Notes under the pieces: generated by a model
Seen by the model: the letters and a program-made list of their open reading frames with translations, nothing else
What the model was told of the DNA's origin: nothing
The model's database searches: none
Position numbers and translations under genes: made by a program
In this document: positions 1 through 9,856 of the stretch, piece by piece
Position numbering within the stretch: position 1 is the first letter of the stretch
Layout: every line of letters starts with the position of its first letter
From: Phoma sp. XZ068
Lineage: Eukaryota > Ascomycota > Dothideomycetes > Pleosporales > Didymellaceae
DNA: 64,000 nucleotides
NCBI GenBank assembly: GCA_004835665.1
Contig: RBKR01000001.1
Coordinates: 1,798,001 to 1,862,000, forward strand
Direction: 5' to 3'

Positions 1-602
1 CCTTCACACTCTCGGCATACCGATCCGCCTCGTCGCCGTCTACTCGCTCATCCTCCCCATTACCTGGCATAACCCATGATTCTACGTTGACCAGCACACC
101 TAGAAATTCCAAGCCAACGTCAATGTCATACTCGCACCCATACCTCCTCGTCGCCCACCCAGACAACACACTTTCCCTCTACCTGGTCAAATCCACCTCC
201 TCCACTCTCTCCATTAGCTCTGGTAATCGTCTCTGGGGGCATACGTCCTCCATATCAGGGGCGCATGTCGGCATGCGCGGTAAAGCTGTTTCTGTCAGTA
301 GACTCGGTGACGAACTGAGGGTCTGGGATCTAGAAAGTTGTACAGCCTCGATTGCAAATCGACGACGATTCAGGAATGGCGAATTGAGCGTTAGGGTACA
401 GCCCTCGAAAGCTGTGGATGAGTCGCGGGATGGTTTTGACGAGGACAGTGAGCGGAACGTTGGACTGAAGTTTGCACTGGATCAGGGCTTTGATGACTCA
501 AGTGTGAGCCAAGGTTGGGTAGGGTTTGATGAGCAGAATGTGATCGTGCTGAGAGAGAAGAGAGAGGGGAGTCAAGCGCTGGTCGTGTATGACTTCACGT
601 AA
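1..602 (+). CDS. 3' end of an F-box/WD-repeat-like protein (partial)
   Basis: The reading frame is already open at base 3 and runs about 199 codons to a TAA at 600-602, so the gene starts before the window. The segment has a WD-like stretch (a GH dipeptide near base 240, then RVWDLE near base 330) followed by an acidic, low-complexity tail that ends in a short hydrophobic strand (VVYDFT). This resembles the C-terminal blade of fungal F-box/WD40 proteins that act as SCF ubiquitin-ligase substrate receptors. No F-box is visible because the N-terminus is missing. The stop overlaps a GTAAGT sequence at 599-604 that could be a splice donor, so a further exon cannot be excluded. The family call is tentative; the coding call is firmer. 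Confidence 0.45.
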   Translation, partial: FTLSAYRSASSPSTRSSSPLPGITHDSTLTSTPRNSKPTSMSYSHPYLLVAHPDNTLSLYLVKSTSSTLSISSGNRLWGHTSSISGAHVGMRGKAVSVSRLGDELRVWDLESCTASIANRRRFRNGELSVRVQPSKAVDESRDGFDEDSERNVGLKFALDQGFDDSSVSQGWVGFDEQNVIVLREKREGSQALVVYDFT

Positions 603-1267
603 GTGGCAGCTTATATCTTGCTAGGTAGAGCCCATAGTGGATGATATACTACCATGATCAAAGAATACACTCTTTGTACAGAAATTGGATTGTGATCACA
701 GCTCGAATAGGACACACCGGCATCGTATTCAAAAGCCGACACGGAGTTTTCCCCCGCTAACACCGTTGGCCACGGCTCCTCTCTCGATCGTCATCGGATC
801 AATTGCATTGTAAAACTTAACATCAAGTTCGAACCTGCACAAATCATGCCGAATGACGGGCCTCAGAGTACCAAATGATAATCCTCATAGAGCACCAAAG
901 AAACGGTCGGTCTTTGAGAGCGGGCTTTGGAAGGATTTCGCACCAATTACAGACCGAGACTTCTGGCTGACCTCCGGCTGCCTTCCGAGCTGGATTCTGC
1001 ATCAAGAAATCCGGCCCGTCTTGCCAGAATTATGGGTCAGTTACCCCAAACTTCGCGGCGCCACGACTCGCGTGAGCTGCGACTTGTGGGGGTTAGCTGC
1101 CGTAGTACGAGACGTCGGCGTCTGCTTTCCGGCCGTTGAGAGCTTTTGTGTTTCTTCCCTTCTTCCTTTCGAGCGAGCTGTGTGCAACTCTCTAACGACT
1201 TTTGATTATTTCAAGCGTTTTGCTATCCTTCTTCACATAGCGCATTGTCTACTGAATGCAGCACAAC
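603..1267. other. Intergenic / promoter of the lactate dehydrogenase gene
   Basis: This 665-base stretch lies between the WD-like gene and the cytochrome b2 gene. An open frame at 853-1275 overlaps the downstream ATG in another frame and has no recognisable protein content. I see no RNA gene. The last 150 bases are pyrimidine-rich (tttcttcccttcttcctttc near 1150-1170), as is common just upstream of fungal transcription starts. Confidence 0.5.
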
Positions 1268-2912
1268 ATGGCTAAGGTTTTCGACTATGCAGAAGGTTCG
1301 TGACCGCCTGTTTCGAATTCATTGAAGTCAGACTGACAGCACAACAGTTGCGAAGCACAACACAGCAGAGAGCTGCTGGGTGATCCTATACGGAAACGTT
1401 TACGATGTGACACACTTCATCCCCGAACACCCTGGCGGCAGCAAGGTCATCCTCCAGCTTGCCGGCCGCGATGCAACAGAAGAGTACGATCCAATTCACC
1501 CGCCGGGTATACTCGAGGAGAACCTCAAGCCCCAGGATAAGCTTGGCAAGGTTAACCCCGACACGCTGCCGAAGGAGGAGAAGACACCCGTAGAGACAGG
1601 CGAAGCACAGAATGAAGGCCCCGTGGACCTGGAAAGCATACTCAACCTCGACGAGATCGAGGAGGTAGCAACGAAGAAGATCCCTTACAAGGGTTGGGCA
1701 TACTACTACTCCGCCTCTGACGATCTCACATCCAAATCGTTCAACGGCGCAGTATACCGCCAAATCCTCCTCCGGCCCCGTGTCTTTGTTGACTGTGTCG
1801 CCTGCGACACATCGACGTCCTTCCTCGGCTACAACGTCAAGGTCCCCATTTATGTCTCACCTGCAGCAATGGCGCGCCTTGCGCACCAGGACGGCGAATG
1901 GGGCATTGCGCAAGCATGCGAGAAGTTTGGTGCTATGCAGCTCATCTCTCAGAACGCTTCCATGACACCCGAACAAATCGTTGCGGATGCAAAGCCTGGG
2001 CAGGTCTTTGGCTGGCAACTATATGTTCAGACCGAGATAGCGAAGAGCGAAGCCATGCTTGCACGCATGGATAAGCTTGACGCTATCAAGTTCATCTGCC
2101 TGACGCTCGATGCGCCGGTGCCAGGTAAGCGCGAGCATGATGAGCGAAGTAAGAACGTGGCTTCCAATTTGTCCGTCCGAGCAGCTGTGCAGGAAGGCCA
2201 GAGTGTCAGCAAAACCTCGCCCGAGGCGAAGACACCCAAGCTAGCGGGTGTGGGCCAGAGTCTGTTCTGGGGCACCGCAGCAGACCTGACGTGGCGCACC
2301 ACTCTTCCATGGCTTGCAAAACATACAAACAAGCCAATTGTCCTGAAGGGCGTCCAGACACATGAAGATGCTTATCTAGCATCGTGTTATGCACCACAGA
2401 TCAAGGCCATTATCCTGTCAAATCACGGTGGCCGGGCGTTAGACACTGCGCCACCTGCCGTCCACACGCTGTTGGAGATCCGCAAGTATTGTCCAGAGGT
2501 TTTCGATCGCATCGAAGTCTGGGTCGACGGCGGTATCAAGCGTGGCACAGATGTTGTCAAGGCGCTGTGCTTGGGTGCAAGGGGTGTTGGCATTGGGCGC
2601 GCTGCGTTGTTCGGATTGGGTGCTGGTGGTAAGGAGGGCGTAGAAAGGGTGTTTGAGAGTAAGTTCATATGTTGGCCGTGGCAAGCGATAGCATGGAATC
2701 CGTCAATTGAAATGTACAACGCTAACAAACCTACAGTCCTCAAAGCAGAAACAGAGACGTGCATGCGTCTCCTTGGTGTGGAGAGGGTAGATCAGCTAGG
2801 CATGCAATTCATCAACACAAGAGCTGTCGAGCGTGACATCTACGATGGGCCATCGTTCGCTAGGGCAGCTGTTGAGAATGCTGCTAGGGGCGCGGCAAAG
2901 GCGAAGCTGTAG
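1268..2912 (+). CDS. L-lactate dehydrogenase, cytochrome b2 type
   Basis: Spliced product of 504 aa: exons 1268-1295, 1348-2658 and 2737-2912. The N-terminal cytochrome b5-like domain has the haem motif HPGG (residues 37-40) and a second likely axial His at about 60. It is followed by an FMN-dependent alpha-hydroxyacid dehydrogenase barrel. The barrel shows the LTLDAPV strand, the catalytic SNHGG motif (His about 369) and the FMN-phosphate segment VDGGIKRGTDV. The family oxidises L-lactate to pyruvate and passes electrons through FMN and haem to cytochrome c. The start was chosen because splicing intron 1 (52 bp, CTGAC branch) joins MAKVFDYAE in frame to the b5 domain. No mitochondrial presequence is seen, so this is the short form common in filamentous fungi. 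Intron 2 (78 bp) is a multiple of three without stops, so its retention would keep the frame. Confidence 0.92.
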
Positions 2913-3467
2913 ATACCTAGAGGATGTGTGAGCACGATATGACCCGATCATAGACTGCATTGATTGGCTTCACATCTTTTGTTGGGATTGTTTGCGTTTT
3001 CAGATGGCAACAAGGGGGTTGTCAAGCGCCAAAACATCGATCTGATACAACGATGCGTTTGCTTCTCGAATGCATGACTGATATGATCGCAAGGCAAAAA
3101 GACTATGCACGACTAAAAGGCGGTCTGAAGGCACAAATGAGGATTGGTGAAAGCAAGATCCATGTCCTCAGCTGTTACGCGCATTGAATATTACAGATGC
3201 TTCAATTGATGATATATAGTCGAATTGTACAGTAGAGCTGAGAGGCTACCTGCATCATTCTGGCCACCCGATAATAGTATGTGCATATGCATTGCATTGT
3301 ATTCGTCTCCGAAAAATAGAAGGTATTTGAGATGTAGGTAGGCTGAACGGCGTTGAAAGCGCAAAACTACTGTCTACTGTATAGTGCAGCCCCACGTGCA
3401 GTCGCGTTTGATTAGCGCGAAGCAACGCGTCATCACTGGCCTGGCTTTTGGAACCATCGCAACAACC
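2913..3467. other. Intergenic region
   Basis: A 555-base spacer between the lactate dehydrogenase stop and the Sld7-like start. It holds the 3' UTR of the first gene and the promoter of the second. I recognise no gene, RNA or repeat in it. Confidence 0.5.
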
Positions 3468-4229
3468 ATGGCCGACGTCTGGAGCGGAGAGATCGTGCTC
3501 CCAGACGGCGAGTCAATCAGTGGTAAACGGATGCATTCTTGACGCGAACACGTGCTAACATACCTTAGATATTGGGTTTTCGTCACACAACATCGCAGCT
3601 TCACCACCCATTAGCACCACATCTTTACGCTTCCTTGCCACCGTCGATACCGCAAGGATCCCTTTATACCTTGCTGCAGGCCCCAGCTATGACGTTTGGA
3701 CGATTAGTGAAGCCTCGGAGGCATGGTTTGAGTCCATACTGCTGAGCCAACCTGTGCCTTCCCCGGCTGCGCAAAGCAACGGCACACATGAATGGTGGAC
3801 ATTGGCAAGGGCACAGTCACCAGTCGGCGTCCTGGTACAGGCTCACGATCAAGGCGATGATGGACTGCAAACGCCCCGGATCACGGAGATTCTCTTCTAT
3901 GGAACAATTGCGGCTACGCCGACCCTCGAAGGTCTGCCGACACCACCCTCCTCACAAGATGTCCCTAACGCCCAGCCAGGGCTCTTACCTGAGTTGCGCG
4001 TACATGCACTGCTGCTATCATCTGCTGTTCTATACCAGAATGAATTCTCTTCAGCCTTACCTCTTTCGCCTAAAATGAGCCTTGTCGACCAATTTGGCGA
4101 GGTAGATGCTCAGTACCTGCCCGTACTGAACGAAACTCATGCCGCACCGAAGTCGCCTAAGCGTAAACGTGATCTTTTCGAAGAAGCAACGATTGCGAAG
4201 AGGAAAGCGAAGAGCAAAGGCGGAGAAAG

Positions 4230-4267
<38 letters not shown>

Positions 4268-5118
4268 GAGCGACAGAGACGCAACGTCCGTACTCCCATC
4301 ATCGCAAGTCAACCTCAACCGATTCAAAGGCATCCCCACTCCCAGACTCTCGACCGTCATTTGTACACGGCGCTCTGCCTCGGCCATCATCTCGTCAGCT
4401 GTCTCGATCGCCCAGTATTACTTCTGATATTCGACCACTCAGCCGGAAAGAAACAACAGAGGCACATGGGAGGCGCTCGAATCTATCACGTGTTGACACG
4501 ATCTCTTTACACGCGGAAGAGCCTACCATAGAATCGAGAAACAAGGAAGCGCTGACAAAGGTTGTCATGGCGGCGATGCGTATGCACGGTTTGCAGCAGC
4601 GGCGGAAGACAAAGTCCCGCCGAGCATCTATGGCTCCTGGGTTAGAAGACACACAGGCTTTGAGTGACGACGTCACAGCAGAAGATGCAGCAAAAGACGA
4701 GGAGTTCAAATTGATCTACCATCAAACATACAGAGGGGCGGCCTTGGCGTTGGTTCGTATTACTGCCGTTGTTTCTCGTTCTTTGTTGACCATACTAAAG
4801 AGAAAACACATGACGGAGAGACCGTTGCACGCTCAGCCAGACCAGATGCGCGACCTTGTCGAGCAATTCCTTACCCTCTTTCTTACTGATCCACTCGCGC
4901 AACCACCACCGTCTGATGATCCGATCGGGTTGGTTGCCACACCCGGAATTAAACAGGTTAGCGTATCTGACTCATCGCACCACCACGCAAGCCCCTTTGA
5001 TCTGCCCAGTGGGATGCGACGACCGCCTATGATGCGGTCCCAAACGGACAGTCAAGTCTGCACTGGTTCGCCAGTCAGCAAGAGAAAGTCGAATGACCGA
5101 AAACTTGACGACGTGTGA
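3468..5118 (+). CDS. Sld7-like DNA replication initiation protein
   Basis: Predicted exons 3468-3522, 3569-4752 and 4801-5118 give 518 aa. The ATG has a good context (ACCATGGCC). The N-terminal part is a folded-looking region ending near residue 100. A long basic, Ser/Pro-rich linker follows, with (GCT)11 coding poly-Ala at 4234-4266. The C-terminal block has NKEALTKVVMAAMRMHGL followed by FKLIYHQTYRGAA, which matches my memory of the fungal Sld7 C-terminal domain. In yeast, Sld7 binds Sld3 and supports CDK-dependent origin firing in the nucleus. Intron 2 (4753-4800, 48 bp, TTGAC branch) is proposed because removing it joins LAL to RKHM as in relatives. It is a multiple of three and free of stops, so the unspliced frame stays open and gives 534 aa. 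The gene could be missed by similarity because the linker is poorly conserved. Confidence 0.7.
4234..4266 (+). repeat. (GCT)11 microsatellite coding poly-alanine
   Basis: Eleven uninterrupted GCT codons inside the Sld7-like gene, between a basic KRK stretch and an Arg/Thr segment. Such tracts are length-polymorphic in many fungi and would change only the disordered linker. Confidence 0.9.
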
Positions 5119-5642
5119 CAGATCCACAGGTCATCGATCGTAATGTGGACATAAACTGGAAGAGGAGTACAATTCAAGTTCCGGCGAGATTTCCGTGGAA
5201 CAGAACACGTACTGCCTGGTGTGATACCAGAGTCCTCTCTAAGAGCACTAGGTCAATCATCGTAAAAGTCACGGACATACACTGCCAGTTCGTATCCAAT
5301 TCAGTGCTGCATTGGCGGAGTCCGTGTGATGACGCCGACGCCGAGCTTTTGTGTCATGACAATGATCAGGCCCGCTGGAAGCTTAGCCTCAGTGTTGTGC
5401 TTCGCTTTCCGGCAAACATGGCTCGTTCCTCTTGGAATAGCGATGGTGCCATGGTATCGATTACACAGGATATTGGGAGCAATTGCGTTACGTTGTATCA
5501 ACCAGAGTACATGTGGACAGCAATAATGCCGAGTGTACGGTATAAGAGGGTCAAAAATAACTCCGCGTTGCATTACCAATCTTTTACTCCTCAGACCAGT
5601 TCGAATCAGAGCATCCACTACTTCGGTCCCTGATCGGCCGAC
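5119..5642. other. Intergenic region
   Basis: A 524-base spacer. One frame is open for 172 codons (5115-5633), but it overlaps the end of the Sld7-like gene, has no family features and no splice logic, so I treat it as chance. The rest is 3' UTR and the promoter of the small secreted ORF. Confidence 0.45.
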
Positions 5643-6008
5643 ATGATCCTCAAAGTGCTCGCACCCGCACTCGTGTCTATTTCCGCGCTTGCAGTTCTTG
5701 CAGTTCTTGCAGTTCCCTTCCCTGTTGACCCTACCCCCTACACCTGGACCGTTCACAACTTCAACGGCACTTGCTCAACAGCAACCTGTTGGGCATGGGA
5801 TTTTAGCATCTCCAGACCCATCGGCCCTTCAGGCGAGCCCGCTTTCATAGCAAATGACAGTACCCTCGACAGCAGAATCAATGAGCATCAGTCTTACAGA
5901 GTTGTACAGATGAACATGCCCGGCAATGCCGCTGTTCATATCGATGACGCCAGTGATTTGGGGGGGGGGGGGGGGTTGCTAAGTGTGCAGTCCACGTTTC
6001 AACAGTAA
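5643..6008 (+). CDS. Small secreted protein, possibly interrupted
   Basis: A 121-codon frame that starts with a clear signal peptide (hydrophobic residues 3-24, with a 9-bp repeat coding AVLAVLAVP). A short mature chain follows with a YTWTV segment, two nearby Cys (CSTATC) and a Gly run coded by 16 consecutive G at 5960-5975. It looks like fungal small secreted or effector-like proteins, but I assign no function. The TAA at 6006-6008 may be a nonsense change. The same frame stays open beyond it to a good donor at 6069 (GTATAC). Splicing 6069-6144 would join a short hydrophobic end (FDIVLYAVSAVGI) that stops at 6186. The alternatives are an intact 121-aa protein, a pseudogene, or a misread around the G run. 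Confidence 0.45.
   Translation: MILKVLAPALVSISALAVLAVLAVPFPVDPTPYTWTVHNFNGTCSTATCWAWDFSISRPIGPSGEPAFIANDSTLDSRINEHQSYRVVQMNMPGNAAVHIDDASDLGGGGGLLSVQSTFQQ
5960..5975 (+). repeat. 16-base G homopolymer inside a coding frame
   Basis: Sixteen consecutive G bases coding glycines in the small secreted-protein ORF. This tract is prone to slippage and sequencing error, and its true length decides the downstream frame. Confidence 0.95.
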
Positions 6009-6186
6009 ATGGCTTCGCCGAAGTATGAGAGGGGCTTCTACCTAATGAATGAGCAGGGATGCTATCAGGTATACCTACCTTGGCAATTACTCTATTATGC
6101 GTTGCGACGATCACGTTCAACCCGCGTTTCTTCAACCTGCTCAGTTTGATATTGTACTTTATGCAGTGTCTGCTGTTGGAATATGA

Positions 6187-7783
6187 GAATTTAGTGGTGT
6201 TAACAAAGCATGAGTGATGACAGCATTGAGACATGCTACGAACTACAATGCGAGATAGTAAAAGTGTACGCTCAGAATTGCAGCTCTTTCTGCGATTCTC
6301 AGAGCGGGTCCAATCCAAATATAGTCTGCACAAATCGCTTCCCGATCTTTCGAGTGGTGTATAATGTTTTCTCATAGCAGTTTGCATTAAATGGGTATTA
6401 TCAAAGGTGCTCACGCAATTCATCCTCTATTCGAAGATTCCCGTTCTGCCATTCCGTTCTGCCATGTTTAAACTTTCGAAACAAAATCTTTTCCGTTCAT
6501 CTAGAAACATAATTTTCGTACTCGCTTCACGTAATCATCTTGCCGAATATGGAGCTGCAAGCATGAATTCCAGACACGACCACCTACATATATTGTCTCT
6601 ATTCAGTGGCTATCAAAATGTGGGATCATCCGGGCTTTCTCGAGAGTCTTCAATGCCCCTGAGTAACAGTGTGATGATTAATCGTTGATGCTATGCGTAC
6701 AAAACCAGGATGTTGACGAAAGCGTTCGTACCACCTCGAAGGCATGCGCATCTTGCTAAACTCTGAGAGCCCTTGTCATTCTTGTAGGCAACAATTACTC
6801 TTCAGCATTATCGTTGAATAGAGCTGAGATGATTGTTTGTCACAGTCTATCCTTTTCAATCATGTTGATCCCAAAACGTGATGGCGCGATCCGTCCCTGA
6901 CAGATGAGCTGGGATTGGTCTGTGTTGAAAGGCCCAGGACATGGATGGCAAGTATCGAAGACTGACGGGAAGTACAATGAAATCTTCTCGCGATGGAAGA
7001 TCGTGTGAAGGGAGTGATTGAAGTTGTCGAAGTTGTGAGCGTTTATGTATGGAATCTAACCGGTACTGAAGCCTAAGAACCAGTGAAATATACAAAGCAC
7101 CAAGTTTTGGGGTTCCTTTACCGACAAACTCTATAAAATCTCTACCATTTTGTCTCAAATCAGGTACTGACTGCGGCTGTGAATTGTATGTGAGCCGTTG
7201 AAGTTTGGGTCATGGGAGGACTTTTGTTCACCGGGCATCGGCAGCAGGTGACAAGGCAACGCCCAGGAACTGTACTTAGCTCTTGCCGCACCATGGGTCC
7301 ATCTCCGCATGGCAGAGGACAACATGGTGCTCCGGGGTATATATGCGGACTTCACCCACCGCTTATGCGTATCCTTCTTCATGTACACAATCGCAATACT
7401 CGTTGACTGTGTTTCACTCGTTTTACTCAAATTTTGCGTACGTGTTCAATGTTACTTCTCGAAGCTCGAATGTCTCGTCCTCGGATACCAGAACCATGCT
7501 TGTCCGGTGCGCCTCCGCGGAGCACGTCCTGCTTCCTTCCACTAGACAGTGACATACGATAACAGTGAGGACGATGTTGATGGTCTGAGCCGCGGAATCG
7601 AGCGCGATGTGGTGAAATATCGCGCAGCTATCTCGCTGCGACGATAGATGGGAAGAGCGGGTGTCGTGAGCGACGCTGACGGTTGACCGATACCCAATTG
7701 CCCCACAACGGCCGAAGAGCCGCGTTCCTGCAGAGGCTCCACATTGCACCTTCCCAAACAGTATTCGTTCCATCTTGGCAAAC
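6187..7783. other. Gene-poor region
   Basis: About 1.6 kb without a convincing gene. Several frames of 60-150 codons exist on both strands (for example 7155-7430 and 7423-7866 on the minus strand). They overlap each other and show no family motif or consistent splice structure. Base composition between 6.0 and 6.9 kb is more A+T-rich than in the flanking genes. Confidence 0.4.
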
Positions 7784-8225
7784 ATGAGCTTGCCTGCTCC
7801 TTCCTCTCTCCGCGAGCAGAATCCTTCCAATTGCGCGCCTGGATCGTCCAAAACACTCGCAATCACCCGCCACTATCACGCACGCCCAGCCTCTGCCCAG
7901 AACGTCTACCGCAACGAAGCAGGCATTGGCACGGCTTGTGTTCTCGAGCTTCTTCATCAAGTATGAACAGTGGAGACCCTGACGAATGATAAGAGATGCT
8001 TGATATTGAGATGCTTGGCGGGCGGGGATATCGTTTCGTTTGCAGGCGTTTGCAACGGACCTGGATGCTGGAAACAGGTCTGCGAATCTTGTGCATTTAG
8101 GGGAGGTGTACCATGCAATCGACACCCGGGAACAGGGTTGCGCAGACATGTCAGGGCGAACGGTGCGATGGCGAGGTATAAAGATCGCGTGCAGCGCGTC
8201 ATTTGGAGGCACAGCCGCTGCTTGA
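7784..8225 (+). CDS. Hypothetical protein, two exons (orphan)
   Basis: Exons 7784-7960 and 8046-8225 join in phase 0 through a GTATGA...TTGCAG intron of 85 bp and give 118 aa. Both exons use C-ending codons like the real genes nearby, and exon 2 stays open for 60 codons to a TGA. Exon 1 is Ser/Pro-rich and then reads ARPASAQNVYRNEAGIG. Exon 2 reads AFATDLDAGNRSANLVHLGE. I recognise no family, signal peptide or membrane segment. The stop lies only 42 bp upstream of the aminopeptidase ATG, and a TATAAAG lies inside exon 2. The region may therefore instead be the aminopeptidase promoter, or the two transcripts may overlap. Confidence 0.42.
8177..8183 (+). promoter_or_regulatory. TATA-like box upstream of the aminopeptidase gene
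   Basis: TATAAAG lies 85 bases before the aminopeptidase ATG at 8268, a plausible distance for a fungal core promoter. It falls within exon 2 of the possible orphan gene. Confidence 0.3.
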
Positions 8226-8267
8226 TCCTTACAGCTTCATTGCTAGAGACACAAGATCATCGTCAAC

Positions 8268-9856
8268 ATGAAGGTCACAGTCGCGCTCGCTGCTCTCGCC
8301 GCTGCTGCCTCGGCGACCACAGAACTCAGGGAACGTCAAGATGGACATAACGACAAGCCCTGCAAGAAGAGGCCTGATGTCACTTCGGTAAGTCCAAAGA
8401 CCATCGTCAATATATTGCTTCTACGTGTTTCTAACACTTGTTTTAGAGGAAACTCGAAGCCGACATCACGTCCAAGAAGCTTTTGAGGGGTGCCCAGCAG
8501 CTCCAGGACTTTGCCTACAGCTACCCAGACCGTAACAGGATCATGGGTGGAAAGGCTCACGACGATACTGTCCAATGGCTGAAGAAAGAGCTCGAGTCCA
8601 CCGCATACTACGATGTTACTCTACAGCCCTTCTCCAACTATGTCATGGTGAACGGTACAATCAATAAATTCACCATCGGAGGCACAGCCATTAACGCTAC
8701 CTTGTTCGAGTACTCAAACTCTACCGCGGGCCTTGTTACTGCGCCATTGGTCGTTGTAAGCAACACAGGTTGTTCGGCGGCTGATTACCCAGCTGGTCTA
8801 ACCGGCAAAATCGCCCTTATCTCTCGTGGCAGTTGCGACTTCGGATTGAAGTCCGCTCTTGCTGGTGGTGCCGGCGCTCTGGGTGCTGTTGTCTACAACA
8901 ACGTGGCCGGGAGCGTCTCCGCCACTCTCGGTCCTCCCCCGCGTGCCGAAGGTCCCTATGTCGCAACCGTTGGCATTTCTCAGGCGGAGGGTCTGGCTTA
9001 TGTCTCCCAAATCCAAGGTGGTGCTAATGTGACCGCTTCTTTGGATGTCTTGACTGATATTCAGCTCATCACTACCAACAATGTTTTGGCCACGAGCAAG
9101 TGCGGCGACAAGAACAACCAGCTTGCCCTTGGCGCTCACACGGACTCAGTTGGTGCTGGGCCTGGAATCAACGATGACGGCAGCGGTACTGTCGGTATCC
9201 TGAACGTCGCCAAGGCCCTCGCCAAATACAATGTAAAGAATGCCGTTACCTTTGGGTTCTGGTCTGGTGAGGAGTCTGGTCTTCTCGGTTCCACCTACTT
9301 CGTCGAGAACCTGACCCCTGCGGAATCTCTCAAAATCCGCGCCTACCTCAACTTCGATATGATCGCCTCGCCCAACTATGTTCACCAGATCTACGATGGT
9401 GATGGCAGTGCGTACGGCCTTACCGGCCCCTCTGGTAGCGGCGACATCGAGGAGTTCTTCGAGAAGTATTTCACCCGCATCGGTGTACCATACAATGCTA
9501 CTGAGTTCAACGGCCGCTCCGATTACGGTCCCTTCTTGGATGCCAACATTCCGGCTGGTGGAACTACAACTGGTGCTGATGAGGTCAAGACTGCGGAGCA
9601 GCAAAAGATCTGGGGTGGAGTGGCAAATGAGATTCTCGACCAGAATTACCACCAGGCTGGCGACACTGTCGAGAACCTCAACCAAGAGGCGTGGTTGCTG
9701 CACGCTCGTGGTATTGCTGCTGCTGTTGCCAAGTACGCCACTTCGTGGGAGGGTTTCCCGGCTCGCGCGCCTGTGGGTAACACCACGACTAAGCGGAGCA
9801 TGTCTGAGGTCCGCAAGAGCGTTGCTGGCGGTAAGCGCTCGCTGAAGTTGTACTAG
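8268..9856 (+). CDS. Secreted/vacuolar M28 aminopeptidase (aminopeptidase Y type)
   Basis: Exons 8268-8387 and 8447-9856 (intron 59 bp) give 509 aa. A signal peptide covers about residues 1-17 and a short propeptide with a dibasic site follows. A protease-associated (PA) domain lies at roughly 140-230 (ISRGSCDFG, GAVVYNN). The M28 zinc peptidase domain shows the expected ligands in order: His271 (GAHTDSV), Asp283 (NDDGSG), Glu315/Glu316 (SGEESG), Asp344 (NFDMI) and His442 (NYHQAGD). These residues build a two-zinc site that removes N-terminal residues from peptides. Several N-x-S/T sites fit secretion. The length matches yeast Ape3 (about 540 aa). The protein ends in a basic Ser/Lys-rich tail. 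Confidence 0.93.

Noticed and set aside
853..1275. 140-codon plus-strand frame upstream of the lactate dehydrogenase
   Set aside because: It overlaps the start of the real gene in another frame, has no family features and lies in promoter/leader sequence.
5115..5633. 172-codon frame after the Sld7-like gene
   Set aside because: It overlaps the Sld7 stop codon and has no motif, signal peptide or splice logic.
7423..8212. Long overlapping minus-strand frames
   Set aside because: They are antisense to the better two-exon plus-strand model, overlap each other in three frames and show no conserved segment.
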